DNA of 64,000 nucleotides from Dugong dugon (lineage: Eukaryota; Chordata; Mammalia; Sirenia; Dugongidae). The translations under genes and the position numbers were made by a program. The stretch covers positions 65,878,734 through 65,942,733 of the forward strand of contig CM057462.1 in the NCBI GenBank assembly GCA_030035585.1. The letters run 5' to 3'. Under the pieces are notes generated by a model. The model had not been told where the DNA came from. It did not search any database and was given only the letters and a program-made list of their open reading frames with translations. Shown here piece by piece: positions 29,000-38,785 of this stretch (position 1 is the stretch's first letter; every line of letters begins with the position of its first letter).

Positions 29000-29418
29000 G
29001 TGCATGTAGGCTCTGAAGTGGGGCTCTGGGTGGAACATCCACTCCACAGCTCCACTGACTGTGGGCTTGGCCGTGGGGTTTACTTTGGTCAATGGAATGT
29101 GAATGAGGACGGTGTACTGGTTTCAAGCTAAGGCCACAGAGGTATGGCAAGTTCTGCCAGACCTCTTGGCACTTCCTTTCTCCACCTTGAGAGTCCCAGA
29201 TAGTTGTTGTTTCTTCATCCTGGGTCTGGAATGCAAACATGTGAAGCAGACCAGAGCCAGATTCAAAGTGGGGAGTCCAGCCTGGCCCAGCCAGCATCAG
29301 TTGAACTGCAACCGACCTAGACATTCATGAGTGCAAAATAATATTTGTTTTTGTATGCCACTGAGATGTGGGGTTTGTTTGTTTCACAGCATGAGCACAG
29401 CAAACCCTGACTAATACA
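29000..29418 (+). mobile_element. LTR-like repeat (MaLR/ERVL type), diverged
   Basis: TTTGGTCAATGGAATGTGAA, then ATTTGTTTTTGTATGCCACT, ending AACCCTGACTAATACAGC, follow the layout of old mammalian solo LTRs. No target duplication is visible. Confidence 0.5.
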
Positions 29419-29661
29419 GCTAGTAAGGTGGATTTTACTGGAGGCAATGAGGTTGAAGGTTTACATTGCACATCACAAAGCAGAACATTCTTTAAGTCCT
29501 CCTCAAACATCTTTGTTTTTGTCTCAGATGACTTCTCTGGGCCCCAGACACCTCCTTTTCTCTTCCTTTGTTTTTTTGTTCACACAGCCTCTAAAATGGG
29601 AGGGGGACGTGGAGGATTTTCTGGAAGAGGTGGGGAAGATTGCCGGGAAGTGGATATCCTG

Positions 29662-30190
29662 TGTGATCCTTAAGGTTGTGTGTCAACTCGGCTAGGCCAT
29701 GATTCTCAGTGGTTTGGCAGATATTATGTAACTATCCTCCATTTTGTGATCTGACGTGAGCAGCCAATCAGTCGAAAGGGGAGTTTCTTTGGGGTGGGGG
29801 GCGGGGGATATGGCCTGCCTCCAATATGCATGGATGTTCTGGCAAAGCTCCATCTCTCGCTATCCTGCATTGGATTCGTCATTCTCTGACCTCTGATTCT
29901 TGGAATGTGAGCCAGCAACCTGCTGTGTGAATCGCAGATTTTCGGTTTGTCTGCTCCTGCAACCACGTGAGTAAGCAATCTTCCACCAGACCCGCTGATT
30001 TTGAGTTTGTCAGCCCCTGCCATCACGTGAGTCAGGAGAAGCTTCCTGCCTGACACCTGACCCAAGGATTTCGGACTTGCCAGCCTCCACAACTACATGA
30101 ACCATTTCCTTGAATGAAATCTCTCTCTATATATATTTACATATATACACTTCACTGGTTTTGCTCATCTAGAGAACCCAGCCTAAGACA
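29662..30190 (+). mobile_element. solo LTR with three internal tandem units
   Basis: Begins TGTGATCCTTAAGGTTGTGT and ends CAGCCTAAGACA. The flanks TCCTG (29657-29661) and CCCTG (30191-30195) form a 5-bp target duplication with one mismatch. The 29885-30100 part has a unit of about 60-70 bp three times, each with a GATTTT/GATTTC block, TTGTC/TTGCCAGC and a CACGTGAGT-like end. It belongs to the same family as the LTR at 35841. Confidence 0.75.
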
Positions 30191-30299
30191 CCCTGGCAGG
30201 AAGATCCTGATGCACAAGACCCACACTGCCCTGCCTGATCAGAACTAGGGTGGGATCTGCTCTTACCCCCAACTCCCCTTCAGCTTCTTTCCTGGACCT

Positions 30300-30436
30300 T
30301 GACCCTTCCCCACTGCCCCCCCCTTCCCCAGGCATCACTTCAGCTCCTACAGGGCAAGAACCATATCTGCTTATTGTCTGTGGTCATCACTATTCCCAGC
30401 ACAGGGCTAGGCACACAGGGCAATTAATAAATGCTG
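30300..30436 (+). mobile_element. L2 3' tail, sense
   Basis: Ends CCCAGCACAGGGCTAGGCAC followed by AATTAATAAATGCTGG, the usual L2 3' terminus. A SINE follows directly at 30437. Confidence 0.6.
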
Positions 30437-30640
30437 GCTGGTGCAATGGTTAATACTCTCAGCTGCTAACTGAAAGGTTGTTGATTTGAGTCCACCGAGA
30501 ATTGTCTTGGAAGAAAGGCCTGGCAACCTATTTTCAAAATATCAGCCATTGAAAACCCTACGGAGCACAGCTCTACTCTGACACACATGGGGTCACTATG
30601 AGTCAGAATCGACTTGACAGCAACTGGCTTGGTTGGCAAG
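30437..30640 (+). mobile_element. AfroSINE, sense
   Basis: The head GGTGCAATGGTTAATACTCT is followed by GAAAGGCCTGGCAACCTATT and AATATCAGCCATTGAAAACC, then AGTCAGAATCGACTTGACAG and the tail GCAACTGGCTTGGTTGG. Confidence 0.88.
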
Positions 30641-31213
30641 GAGGGAAGCAGGGCCACCTGGAATTGCTCATTTCCCACCTGGGGAATCTTCTAGTCTCGG
30701 TTATGTGTCCCCACTGCCACAAGGCAGCAGTAAAGACCTTGGCTTGGTGTTTCAGTGCCAGCCTGGAGCCGAGAACAGGGATAGACTTTGGGGTCCAGGA
30801 CATACCACTATGAAGCCCCTTTAGTCAGGCCCAGTGTCTCTGGAAGAGGGCAAGTTTGGTGGCAGAGCCGATCAGTGGACAGGCTGAGAGACGGGGCCTC
30901 TAGGGCTTGCCTCAGATCAGAAGAGTGAGGGGCTGCATTCTCTGCCCTTCCTTCATTTACTCAACACTTGTTTGCTCACCTGCACAATGTGCCAAGCACT
31001 GTTTTGGTGCCAAGGTCACAGTGGCTCTCACACACTCACAAAGTCCCCACTCCCGTGAAGTAGACAGTAGATTACTGTCTAGACAGAAAATAAACCCAAA
31101 ACAAGGTAGTTTCAGAGAGTAGTAAGTGCTGTGAAGAAAATAAAACAGGGAAATGGGATAGTGACAGGGACTGGGGCAGGGGGCAACTTTAGAGAAGGTG
31201 GTCAAAGAAGCAC

Positions 31214-31430
31214 AAAAAACAAAAACCAAACCAGCTGCCATAGAGTCGATTCCAACTCCTGACAACCCTGTGTGTGTCAAGCAGAACTGTGCTCCACAGG
31301 GTTTTCAAGGCTGCAATCTTTCAGAAGTAGTTCGCCAGGCCTTTCTTCCAAGGCAGCTCTGAGTGGATTTGAACCACCAACATTCTAGCTTGTAGCTGAG
31401 CACTTAATCGTTTGAGCCACCCAGGGACTC
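31214..31430 (-). mobile_element. AfroSINE, antisense
   Basis: The body shows AGCTGCCATAGAGTCGATTC, GTGCTCCACAGGGTTTTCAA and CCAGGCCTTTCTTCCAAGGC. It ends GCCACCCAGGGACTCC. Confidence 0.9.
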
Positions 31431-31442
31431 CTCAGGGAGGTA

Positions 31443-31680
31443 CCAAAAAAAAAAGAAAAAAAAAAAAACCAACAAAAAAAACCCCACTGCCACTGAGTGG
31501 ATTCCAACTCACAAAGACCCTATAGGACAGAGCAGAACTGCCCCATAGGGCTTCTAAGGTTATAAATCTTTACGGAAGCAGACTACCACATCTTTCTCCC
31601 GAGGAGCGGCTAGTGGGTTAGAACCGCCGACCTTTAGGATACCAGCTGAGCACTTTAACCACTGCGCAACCAGGGCTTCT
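31443..31680 (-). mobile_element. AfroSINE, antisense, with long A-rich junction
   Basis: An A-rich run at 31445-31485 precedes CCACTGCCACTGAGTGGATT, AACTGCCCCATAGGGCTTCT and a head ending ACCAGGGCTTC. Short duplicates CAGGGAGGTAC (31433-31443) and CAGGGAGGCAC (31682-31692) suggest the target site. Confidence 0.88.
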
Positions 31681-31969
31681 CCAGGGAGGCACAAGTTTGA
31701 AGCAAAAACTTTCATAAAAAGAGCTGCCAAGGTCCCCAGGGACCAGCTGGTTCAACAGCCTCGTTTTGCAGATGGGGAAACTGAGGCCCAGCAAGCCAGG
31801 GCAAAGCCCAAGTCTCTTGACCCCCTAGGTCTATCCCTGGGTAAGCCTTTCTTCTCTCAGCTCCTTAACCTGCCCTGTGTCATCTCTGAGGGGAAGGAGC
31901 AGAGGTGGTGATGCTGTTATTAGCAGAGAATGCTGATGTTAAACAGGGGCCAATGAAAACGGTAAGGAA

Positions 31970-32190
31970 AGGAACCCTAGTGGCACAGTGGCTAAGCACT
32001 CAGCTGCTAACTAAAAGGTCGATGGTTCAAACCCACCAACTGCTCCACAGGAGAGAGATGTGGCAGTCAGCTCCCATATAGATTACAGCCTTGGAAACTC
32101 TATAGGGTAGTTCTACTCTGTCCTATAGGGTAGCTATGAGTTGGAATTGACTCGAAGGCATTGAGTTTGTTTGTTTGTTTTGGTTTAATG
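31970..32190 (+). mobile_element. AfroSINE, sense
   Basis: GGAACCCTAGTGGCACAGTG begins the head, with GATGGTTCAAACCCACCAAC as B box. The tail GAGTTTGTTTGTTTGTTTTG is of the G/T-rich type. Confidence 0.9.
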
Positions 32191-32199
32191 GTAAAGAAG

Positions 32200-33005
32200 T
32201 TCCACAAAGTTCTGATTTTTTCCCATGATGACAACTTTCATGTTTTTTATTTCCCCCAAAATACTAAACATCAAACTTTTACAAATTTTGGTTTTGGTGG
32301 CTCTGCTTTTCCTGTTTGAGCGGTGTGACCTTGGGAAAGTCATTTCCCCTCTCTGTGACCCTCGGTTCCCTTATCTGCAAAATCTGAATCCAGCTCTGCT
32401 CACTCCAAAGCCACTGTTCCATCCAGTCCTTATAAAGACTGCAGGCACCCCTTCTGCTGATTGGGACTGGATCCCATCCCTCTGCTTCTGAGCCCATCCC
32501 CCCTGCCCTGAGTCTGCCCACAAAAACATCTGACACACCACACTTGTTTGGGGACTCTCAATGACCCATGACGTAGGTTTGGGTTTGTTATCATCCTCAC
32601 TTTGCCAACCAGGAAGCAGGCTTTGCAAGTGAGAGGACTTGCTGAAGAAAGTCACACAGCCTAAGTGGCAGAGCCAGGATTTGAGCTCAAAGTTTCATTC
32701 AGTGTCCTCTGCTCAAGACTTCCACCCAAGATGATGAAAATCCCCAAAGGTTTGGTGTTTGGGGATTAAGCTTAATTTCCCTGAAAATACTCTTACGTGC
32801 AAGGTGTTGTGCCGGGTAGAGAGTGTCACTTGGTATGGTGCTGCCACCTCCTGAGCAAAGGGAGTGTTACAGCCCATCTCAAGCAGGCAGTATCCCAGCC
32901 AAATCCAGATGTAGAGCTTTTCCAGTGCTAGTGAAAAATCCAGCAAGAAGCCCCGGACATGGATCATTTGGTGCATGAAAACATTGAGGTTGGAAAAGAT
33001 GACTC
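32200..33005. other. intergenic; MIR pieces, no gene
   Basis: A sense MIR piece lies at 32310-32400 (GCGGTGTGACCTTGGGAAAG) and an antisense MIR at 32555-32700. Positions 32710-33005 show nothing recognisable. Confidence 0.5.
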
Positions 33006-33009
33006 ATAC

Positions 33010-33690
33010 AAGCCATTTACCTTTGCTGATCCTACTTCCTCTTTTCCCATTTCCTTCTGACCTATTGCAGCCTGATTCCCACCCTTCACTCTGCTAAAAC
33101 TGCTCTAACAATGGTCGTTATGAACTTCCTGCTTGCCAGGTTGAATAGCCTATTCTAGGTGCTTGTTTGACTTGGCCTTTCGGCAGCATTAATCGCTGCC
33201 GAAAACCCCTCCTTCAACACCTCCCTTGTTCCTTTGCGCATCCTCTCTGTGGTTCTCCTCCCGCCTCCATGACTGCTTCTTCTCACTCTCTGTCCCTCCC
33301 ATCTCTTAAAGGACTGTATTCCCCAAAGTCTGTCCCTGGCCACCTTCTCGTCCCACTCTGTATAATCATTCCCATGCAACCACAGCTATGGCAATCACCC
33401 TGAAACATGTTTATTCCCAGCCCAGACCTTGCTCCTGAGCACTGGACCCATCTACCTGGTCCTCCTCCTGGACATCAACCCTGGTGGACCCAGCACATCC
33501 ATTCTGATCTTATTCCTACTCCTCCCCCGATCTACTCCTCAGCTCAAGTCCCACCTCCAGACATCTCGAACCTTCATTCCCCTAGCCAGACCCCTGGGAA
33601 TCACTTTTGGCTCCTCCCCTTCTTGCAGCCTCTACATCAGTAGGTCCTTATTGAGACTGCAGGTTGTCTTTAATATCTATTCTCACCTTT
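33010..33690 (+). mobile_element. L2 LINE fragment with decayed RT text, sense
   Basis: Around 33075-33200 the plus-strand translation contains SAKTALTMVVMNF and LGLSAALIAAENPSFNT, a degraded L2/CR1 reverse-transcriptase motif A region. Stops interrupt it. A further L2 3' piece is at 34590-34970. Confidence 0.55.
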
Positions 33691-33701
33691 TTCCTCAATA
33701 A

Positions 33702-33909
33702 GGTTGTTGCTGTGTGCCCTCGAGTTGATTCTGACTCACAGTGACCCTACAGGACAGAGTAGAACTGCCACATAGAGTTTCCAAGGCTCTAATCTTTACA
33801 GGAGCAGATCACCGGGTTTCTTTTCTCCCACAGAGACGCTGGTGAGTTTGAACTCCCGACCTTTCAGTTAGCTGCTGAACATTTAACCACTGAGCCACCA
33901 AGGGGCCTT
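33702..33909 (-). mobile_element. AfroSINE, antisense (first of two at one target)
   Basis: The tail end GTTGTTGCTGTGTGCCCTCG is followed by TTGATTCTGACTCACAGTGA and a body ending CACTGAGCCACCAAGGGG. The left duplicate TCCTCAATAA is at 33692-33701 and the right one at 33910-33919. Confidence 0.9.
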
Positions 33910-33919
33910 TCCTCAATAA

Positions 33920-34075
33920 TCCAAAAAAAAAAAAAAAAAAAAAAAACCCAAACCTGTTGCCTAGTCCATTCCAACTCATAGTGACCCTATGGGACAGAGT
34001 AGAACTGCTCCATAGGGTTTCCAAGGAGCGGCTAGTTAGCAGCTGAGCTCTTAACTACTGCGCCACCAGGGCTCC
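33920..34075 (-). mobile_element. AfroSINE, antisense, short form (second of two at one target)
   Basis: Poly(A) at 33923-33946 on the plus strand leads into CCTGTTGCCTAGTCCATTCC. GCTCCATAGGGTTTCCAAGG runs straight into AGCGGCTAGTTAGCAGCTGA, so the ~45-nt middle block is missing. The duplicate TCCTCAATAA follows at 34076-34085. Confidence 0.9.
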
Positions 34076-34086
34076 TCCTCAATAAT

Positions 34087-34590
34087 AGAACCTCCAAATT
34101 TTACTCAGGCATTTGGCCACCCAGAATAAAAATTACATTTCGGAGCCTCTTTTATGGTAGGGTATGGGCAGCTTCCAGAAAGTGCTCTTCTCTTTTCCTT
34201 CCTCTGGCTAAAGTGTTGATATGGTGGCTGGAGTTGGAGCAGCCTTTTTGGACCATGAGATGGAGTCCATGAATGACAAATCAACAAGGTAGAGGGGTCT
34301 TGATATTGACACTATGGATCACCCCACCAGTCCTGGACCACCTACCTGGTTCATCTTATTTAAGCTACTGTTATTCTGTCACTCAAAGTCACATTTAATC
34401 CTGGTATAGAGTCATTCGTTAAACAGGAGTATCTGCTTATGTCAGATGTCATGTTCCATATTGTCATACCACACCTCTCTTAAGGTTTGTTATTTCTGTC
34501 TCTTTACCATCTCTCCCATCTACCTCACCTTGCTACCCCTTGCCCTCATCTATACCTGAATCCGTGTGATGGGTTTCTCATGACTCTCCA
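34087..34590. other. intergenic; LTR-like fragment, unassigned
   Basis: Text around TATGGTAGGGTATGGGCAGC reads like an old LTR. No gene and no clear ends are visible. Confidence 0.35.
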
Positions 34591-34970
34591 TTTCTCCAAT
34601 GCCTCTTTCCTACCCGTTCTACTCAGCAGCCAGAATAATCTTTCCAAAACACAAACCTGACCCTGTCTCTTCTCTGCTCTTCTCCTCCATGGCTCCTCAT
34701 TACCAACAGGATCAAATTCAGGCTCTCAGCCTGCTGCTCAAGAATCTTCTCACTTTGACCCCTGTGTACTTTTCCAAGCATATTCCTTGCCCCTCTGATC
34801 ATATACCCTACACTCTAACCATACTGCACGTGTTATTGTTTCCCAATTAAAGCTTGTTGATTAATGCTACTTTGCACACATTACCTCCTCCCCTGGAATT
34901 TCCTTCCTCCATCTTCCTATGTCCAAATTCTAAATTCTACCCCATCCCATGCACCATAGGAGCACTAGTA
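34590..34970 (+). mobile_element. L2 LINE 3' fragment, sense
   Basis: CAGCCAGAATAATCTTTCCA, then CCTGACCCTGTCTCTTCTCT and TCCCCTGGAATTTCCTTCC, follow the L2 3' consensus. An antisense MIR follows at 34970-35115. Confidence 0.6.
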
Positions 34971-35249
34971 TGTGTCACAAACTGTGGTAAATACTTTCAC
35001 AGAAGCAACTCATGAGCAAATACTTTATTGTCCCAGTTTTACAGATGAGGAAACTAGGCTTAAAGAAGAGAAGTGAGTTACTCAAGGTGGGCATTCATAG
35101 TGATGAATAATGCCAAGTCTACTAAGCCTCAACAGTTCTTTTTATATAGGACTAAGGTCTCTGACATCTTCCTCAACCACACTAAGTACCCTGGGACGCA
35201 GGAAACTTGAGCTCTAATATCAGTTGAGACACTTATTACTATTGCTTGC

Positions 35250-35575
35250 TATGGTAGAGACTGCTGGTTGTCCACCAAAATCCATCCTTTCCCACTTCTA
35301 TAGTATCTGAGTTACGGATGAACACATGGTTGCCAGCTAGAAACGATATTTTCCAGCTGCCCTTGCAGCTAAGTATGATCATGTGACTGTAGTCTTGCCA
35401 ATAGAATATGAGTGGGAGTGATGTATGTCACTGGGCTTTAAAACATTGGATGTGCACACCTCCTCAGTCTCTTCTTCCTGAGAGCTAGACATGGAGGTGT
35501 CCTTGATCCAGCTTCCACCTCACAGATAAAGACAAAAAAGAAGCCAACTTGGACTTTGAGCAGCCATCCTGGAAG
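35250..35575. mobile_element. LTR-like repeat, diverged
   Basis: CTTGCCAATAGAATATGAGT with GTGATGTATGTCACTGGGCT is a common block of MaLR-type LTRs. The ends are not resolved. Confidence 0.45.
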
Positions 35576-35840
35576 CCATACACAGCCAATGCCCACTTCT
35601 ACCTCTGGGCCTTCCTCTGCCGGGGAAAGAGCCCTGTCCTTCAGCATTAGCTTGGGACGTGGTTTGAGGTCACCCCTCTCACCCTTGGCCCCTTCTCTGG
35701 ACACTGTTAACAACCACTGCTTACTGAGAACCTATTGTACTAATGTCAGAAACAGTGTTCACTTATTGGGAACTTACTGTGTGCTGGGCTCCGTCCTGAG
35801 CCCATATCAGTTAATACTTCATTTAATCCAATAGGTTAGG

Positions 35841-36734
35841 TGTGATGGTTAATTTTATGTGTCGACTTGACTAGGCTATGATTCTAAGCGGTTTGGCAGA
35901 CACTGGACTGGTTACTGTTCCCTAATGTAATGTAGTGTAATCACTTTCCATGATATGATCTGTTTCCATCAACCAATCAAGTTGAAAGGGGAGTTTCCTT
36001 GGGGGTGTGGTCTGTCTCCAGAATGTAAATGGCTATTCTGGCAGAGCTCTCTCTCTCTCTCTACCCTGCTCTCTTCTCATCACCTGACCGCCGAATCTTG
36101 GACATAGCCTGCAGAAATATCTGGCCTGCCACCTGACCTATGGATTTGGAATTTGCCAGACCCCACAGTCTCATGAGCCAGCAGAGGTCTCCAGGCTGCC
36201 ACCTGACCTATGGATTTGGGATTTGCCAGCCTCCACAATTGCATGAGCATTTCCTTGAAGTAAATTTCTCTCTCTGTATTTATATATGCATAAATGTATG
36301 TATGTATATGTATATATATATATATATTTGAATTATCATGTTGGTGAAGAATACTGAATATACCATGGACTGCCAAAAGAATGAACAAAGCTGTCTTGGA
36401 AGAAGTACAGCCAGAATACTCCTTAGAAGCAAGGATGACGAGACTTCGTCTCATATACTTTGGACATGTTATCAGGAGGGATCAGTGCCTGGAGAAGGAC
36501 ACCATGCTTGGTAAAGTAGAGGGTCAGCGAAAAAGAGGAAGATCCTCAACGAGCTCAACACAGTGGCTACAACAATGGGCTCAAGCATAACAATAGTTGT
36601 GAGGATGATGCAGGACTGGGCAGTGTTTCATTCTGTGGTACACAGGGTTGCTGTGAGTTGGAACCGACTTGACGACACCTAACAACAACATACATCTCAT
36701 TGGTTTTGCTCCTCTAGAGAACTCAACTAAAACA
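35841..36734 (+). mobile_element. solo LTR with perfect 5-bp target duplication, carrying an RTE 3' insertion
   Basis: Starts TGTGATGGTTAATTTTATGT and ends CTCAACTAAAACA. TTAGG stands on both sides (35836-35840, 36735-36739). Two tandem units at 36115-36240 share GCCACCTGACCTATGGATTT. It splits an older antisense MIR-like copy (35700-35840 and 36740-36900). The RTE piece 36329-36692 lies inside. Confidence 0.85.
36329..36692 (+). mobile_element. 5'-truncated RTE LINE 3' end, sense
   Basis: TTTGGACATGTTATCAGGAG, then GAAGGACACCATGCTTGGTA and GGACTGGGCAGTGTTTCATT, end in CTAACAACAACA. Its final 110 bp are the 3' end of the element at 22240-25467 read on the other strand; the part before that encodes the end of the ORF. 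Confidence 0.88.
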
Positions 36735-37736
36735 TTAGGTGTGTATGTATTGTAATATATTTTCAATTAAAAAGAGAAATAGACAATAGAGGCTCAGAGT
36801 GGCCAAGTGACTTTGCTCAATGTCATGTGTGTAGTTTGGAGCCGTAATTTAAACCCAGGGCTATATGACCCCAAGACCTACACTTTCTCCTCAGCCTCTG
36901 CTGTTAGTCTGTCAACATTGTTCTCTGAATGCAGAGCCCAAGCAGAAGCCCAACTCTGCAAGCAACCATCCCTGCCCTAATTTAAACCCAGAAGCTACTG
37001 AGGAAACAAATGGAGAGATTTGATGACATAAAAATTAATAACTTACGAAAGGCAAAAGACACCATAAACAAAGTTAAATGAACAACAACAGATTGGGAGA
37101 GAATATCTGCAACATTTACGAAAGACAGAAGTTTATTGTTGGTAATATATAAAGAGCTCTTATAAATCAATAAGAAAAAGACAAACTACTTACTCAGTGG
37201 CAGCATGGGCAAAGCCTATGAATGGGTAAATCATAGAATAAGAAATACAAATAGCCAGTTACTATCTTTACTGATAACCAAAGAAATGGAAACTAAATAA
37301 CTTTTTGCTTTGATTTAGAGAGGTAATAATTAAAAACATTGCGAATGTCCAGTGTAGTCAAGGGTATGAGCCAACAGGCGCTCTCACACAGTGCTGGCAG
37401 GAAAGTAAATGGGAGCAGTCACTTAGAAAGCTATTTGGCAGTAGCTATCACAATTTTATTTGCTCATATCTTCTGATCCATTAATTCCCCTTCTAGGAAT
37501 CCATCCTACACAGAAGTTCCCATAAGTGCTCAAGGGTAAATAAACAAGGATGCTCCTTGCAGCATCATTTATGACAGGAAAATTTCAGAAACAAGATAAC
37601 TTTACATCAATAGAGGGTTGGTTAAGTAGATTATGCACAGTGCAGTCATGAAGAAGAATGAGGTAGAGCCATATTTACTGACATGGGAAGACTTCCAAAA
37701 TATATTAAGTGAAAAAAAGAAAGAGTTACATAAAAG

Positions 37737-38148
37737 TGTCTTAGTCATCTAGTGCTGCTATAACAGAAATATCACAAGTGGACGGCTTTAACAAGCAGAA
37801 ATTTATTTTCCTACAGCTTAGGAGGCTAGAGGTCTGAATTCAGGCTGCCGGCTCTAGGTGAAGGGTTTTTCTCGCTATCGGCTCTGGAGGAGACTTGTCT
37901 CTTTGAGCTTCTGCTCCTGAGCCATCTTCATGTGGCTTAGCATCTCTCTTCCCCCATCTCTGCCTCTCTCGCTTGCTTGTTTAACCTCTTTTATATCTCA
38001 GAAGAGATTGACTTAAAACACATTCTATACAGTAATCCTGTCTCACTAGCATACCAAGCAACCCTTCCCCAAATGGGATTATAACCATAGGCACACAGGT
38101 TAGGATTTACAATGCATATTTTTGGGGGACACAATTCAGTCCATAACA
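37737..38148 (-). mobile_element. MaLR-type solo LTR, antisense, inside L1
   Basis: Begins TGTCTTAGTCATCTAGTGCT and ends TTCAGTCCATAACA on the plus strand, the reverse complement of the MLT1/MST layout. It interrupts an L1 whose sequence resumes at 38149. Confidence 0.75.
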
Positions 38149-38203
38149 AATAATATAATCTTATTTATGTAAAAAAGAGATATGTATGTATATGTACATA
38201 AGT

Positions 38204-38392
38204 CCCCAGGCAATGCAAACAGTTAATGTGTTCACTGTTTGGAGGTTCAAGTCCACACAGAGGCACCTCAGAAGAAAAGCCTGGTGATCCACTTCTGAAA
38301 AATCAGCCATTGAAAATCCAGTGGAGCACGGTTCTATTCTGACACACATTGGGCTGCCATGAGTTGGAATTGAATTGACAGCAACTGGTGGT
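38204..38392 (+). mobile_element. AfroSINE, sense
   Basis: CCCAGGCAATGCAAACAGTT starts the head. The body has AAAAATCAGCCATTGAAAAT and GCCATGAGTTGGAATTG. TATGTACATAA (38191-38201) and TACGTACATAA (around 38395-38405) form the target duplication. Confidence 0.88.
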
Positions 38393-38508
38393 TATACGTA
38401 CATAACATATATGTAATATAATGTATATATAATATCAATGTATATGTGTGGAAAAAGTTGTGGGGTGGTCTCTGGCTTTATGTTTTATACTTTCTAGATT
38501 GTTTGAAT

Positions 38509-38712
38509 AGGTTCCTGGGTGGTAAAAAATGGTTTTGCTCTCCACTACTAACTGAAAGGTTGTTGGCTTGAACACACCCAGCAGCACCATGGAAGAAAGT
38601 CCTGGCAATCTGCTTCCATAAATATTACAGCCAAGAAAACCCCATGGAGCTCAGTTCTACTCTGTAACATAGGGTCGCCATCAGTCAGAATTGACTCAGT
38701 GGCGACAGGTTT
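38509..38712 (+). mobile_element. AfroSINE, sense, perfect 14-bp target duplication
   Basis: TAGATTGTTTGAAT stands at 38495-38508 and 38713-38726. The head is AGGTTCCTGGGTGGTAAAAA, and the body has ATTACAGCCAAGAAAACCCC. Confidence 0.93.
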
Positions 38713-38785
38713 TAGATTGTTTGAATTCTTTTGCCTCAAGCATATATTACTTTGGATTAAAAACAAAGTGTGTGTTAAAAACAAA

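Larger units (their letters stand above)
30950..31720 (-). mobile_element. L2 LINE 3' fragment, antisense, holding two SINEs
   Basis: The 3' end (TTCATTTACTCAACACTTGT, then GTGCCAAGCACTGTTTTGG) begins at about 30950. The copy is interrupted at 31214-31430 and again at 31443-31680 and resumes as GGAGGCACAAGTTTGAAGC. Confidence 0.6.
36985..38785 (+). mobile_element. old L1 3' portion (ORF2 end and 3' UTR), sense, interrupted by an LTR and two SINEs
   Basis: Text such as GAATATCTGCAACATTTACG, GGGTATGAGCCAACAGGCGC-type and TATGACAGGAAAATTTCAGA follows L1M 3' sequences. Pieces are 36985-37736, 38149-38203, 38393-38508 and 38713-38785. No long frame survives. Confidence 0.75.

Noticed and set aside
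29590-29673. GGGRGGFSGRGGE, a Gly-Arg repeat like RNA-binding GAR domains
   Set aside because: Only about 15 residues, in a frame without other similarity, next to LTR sequence. A G-rich accident is more likely.
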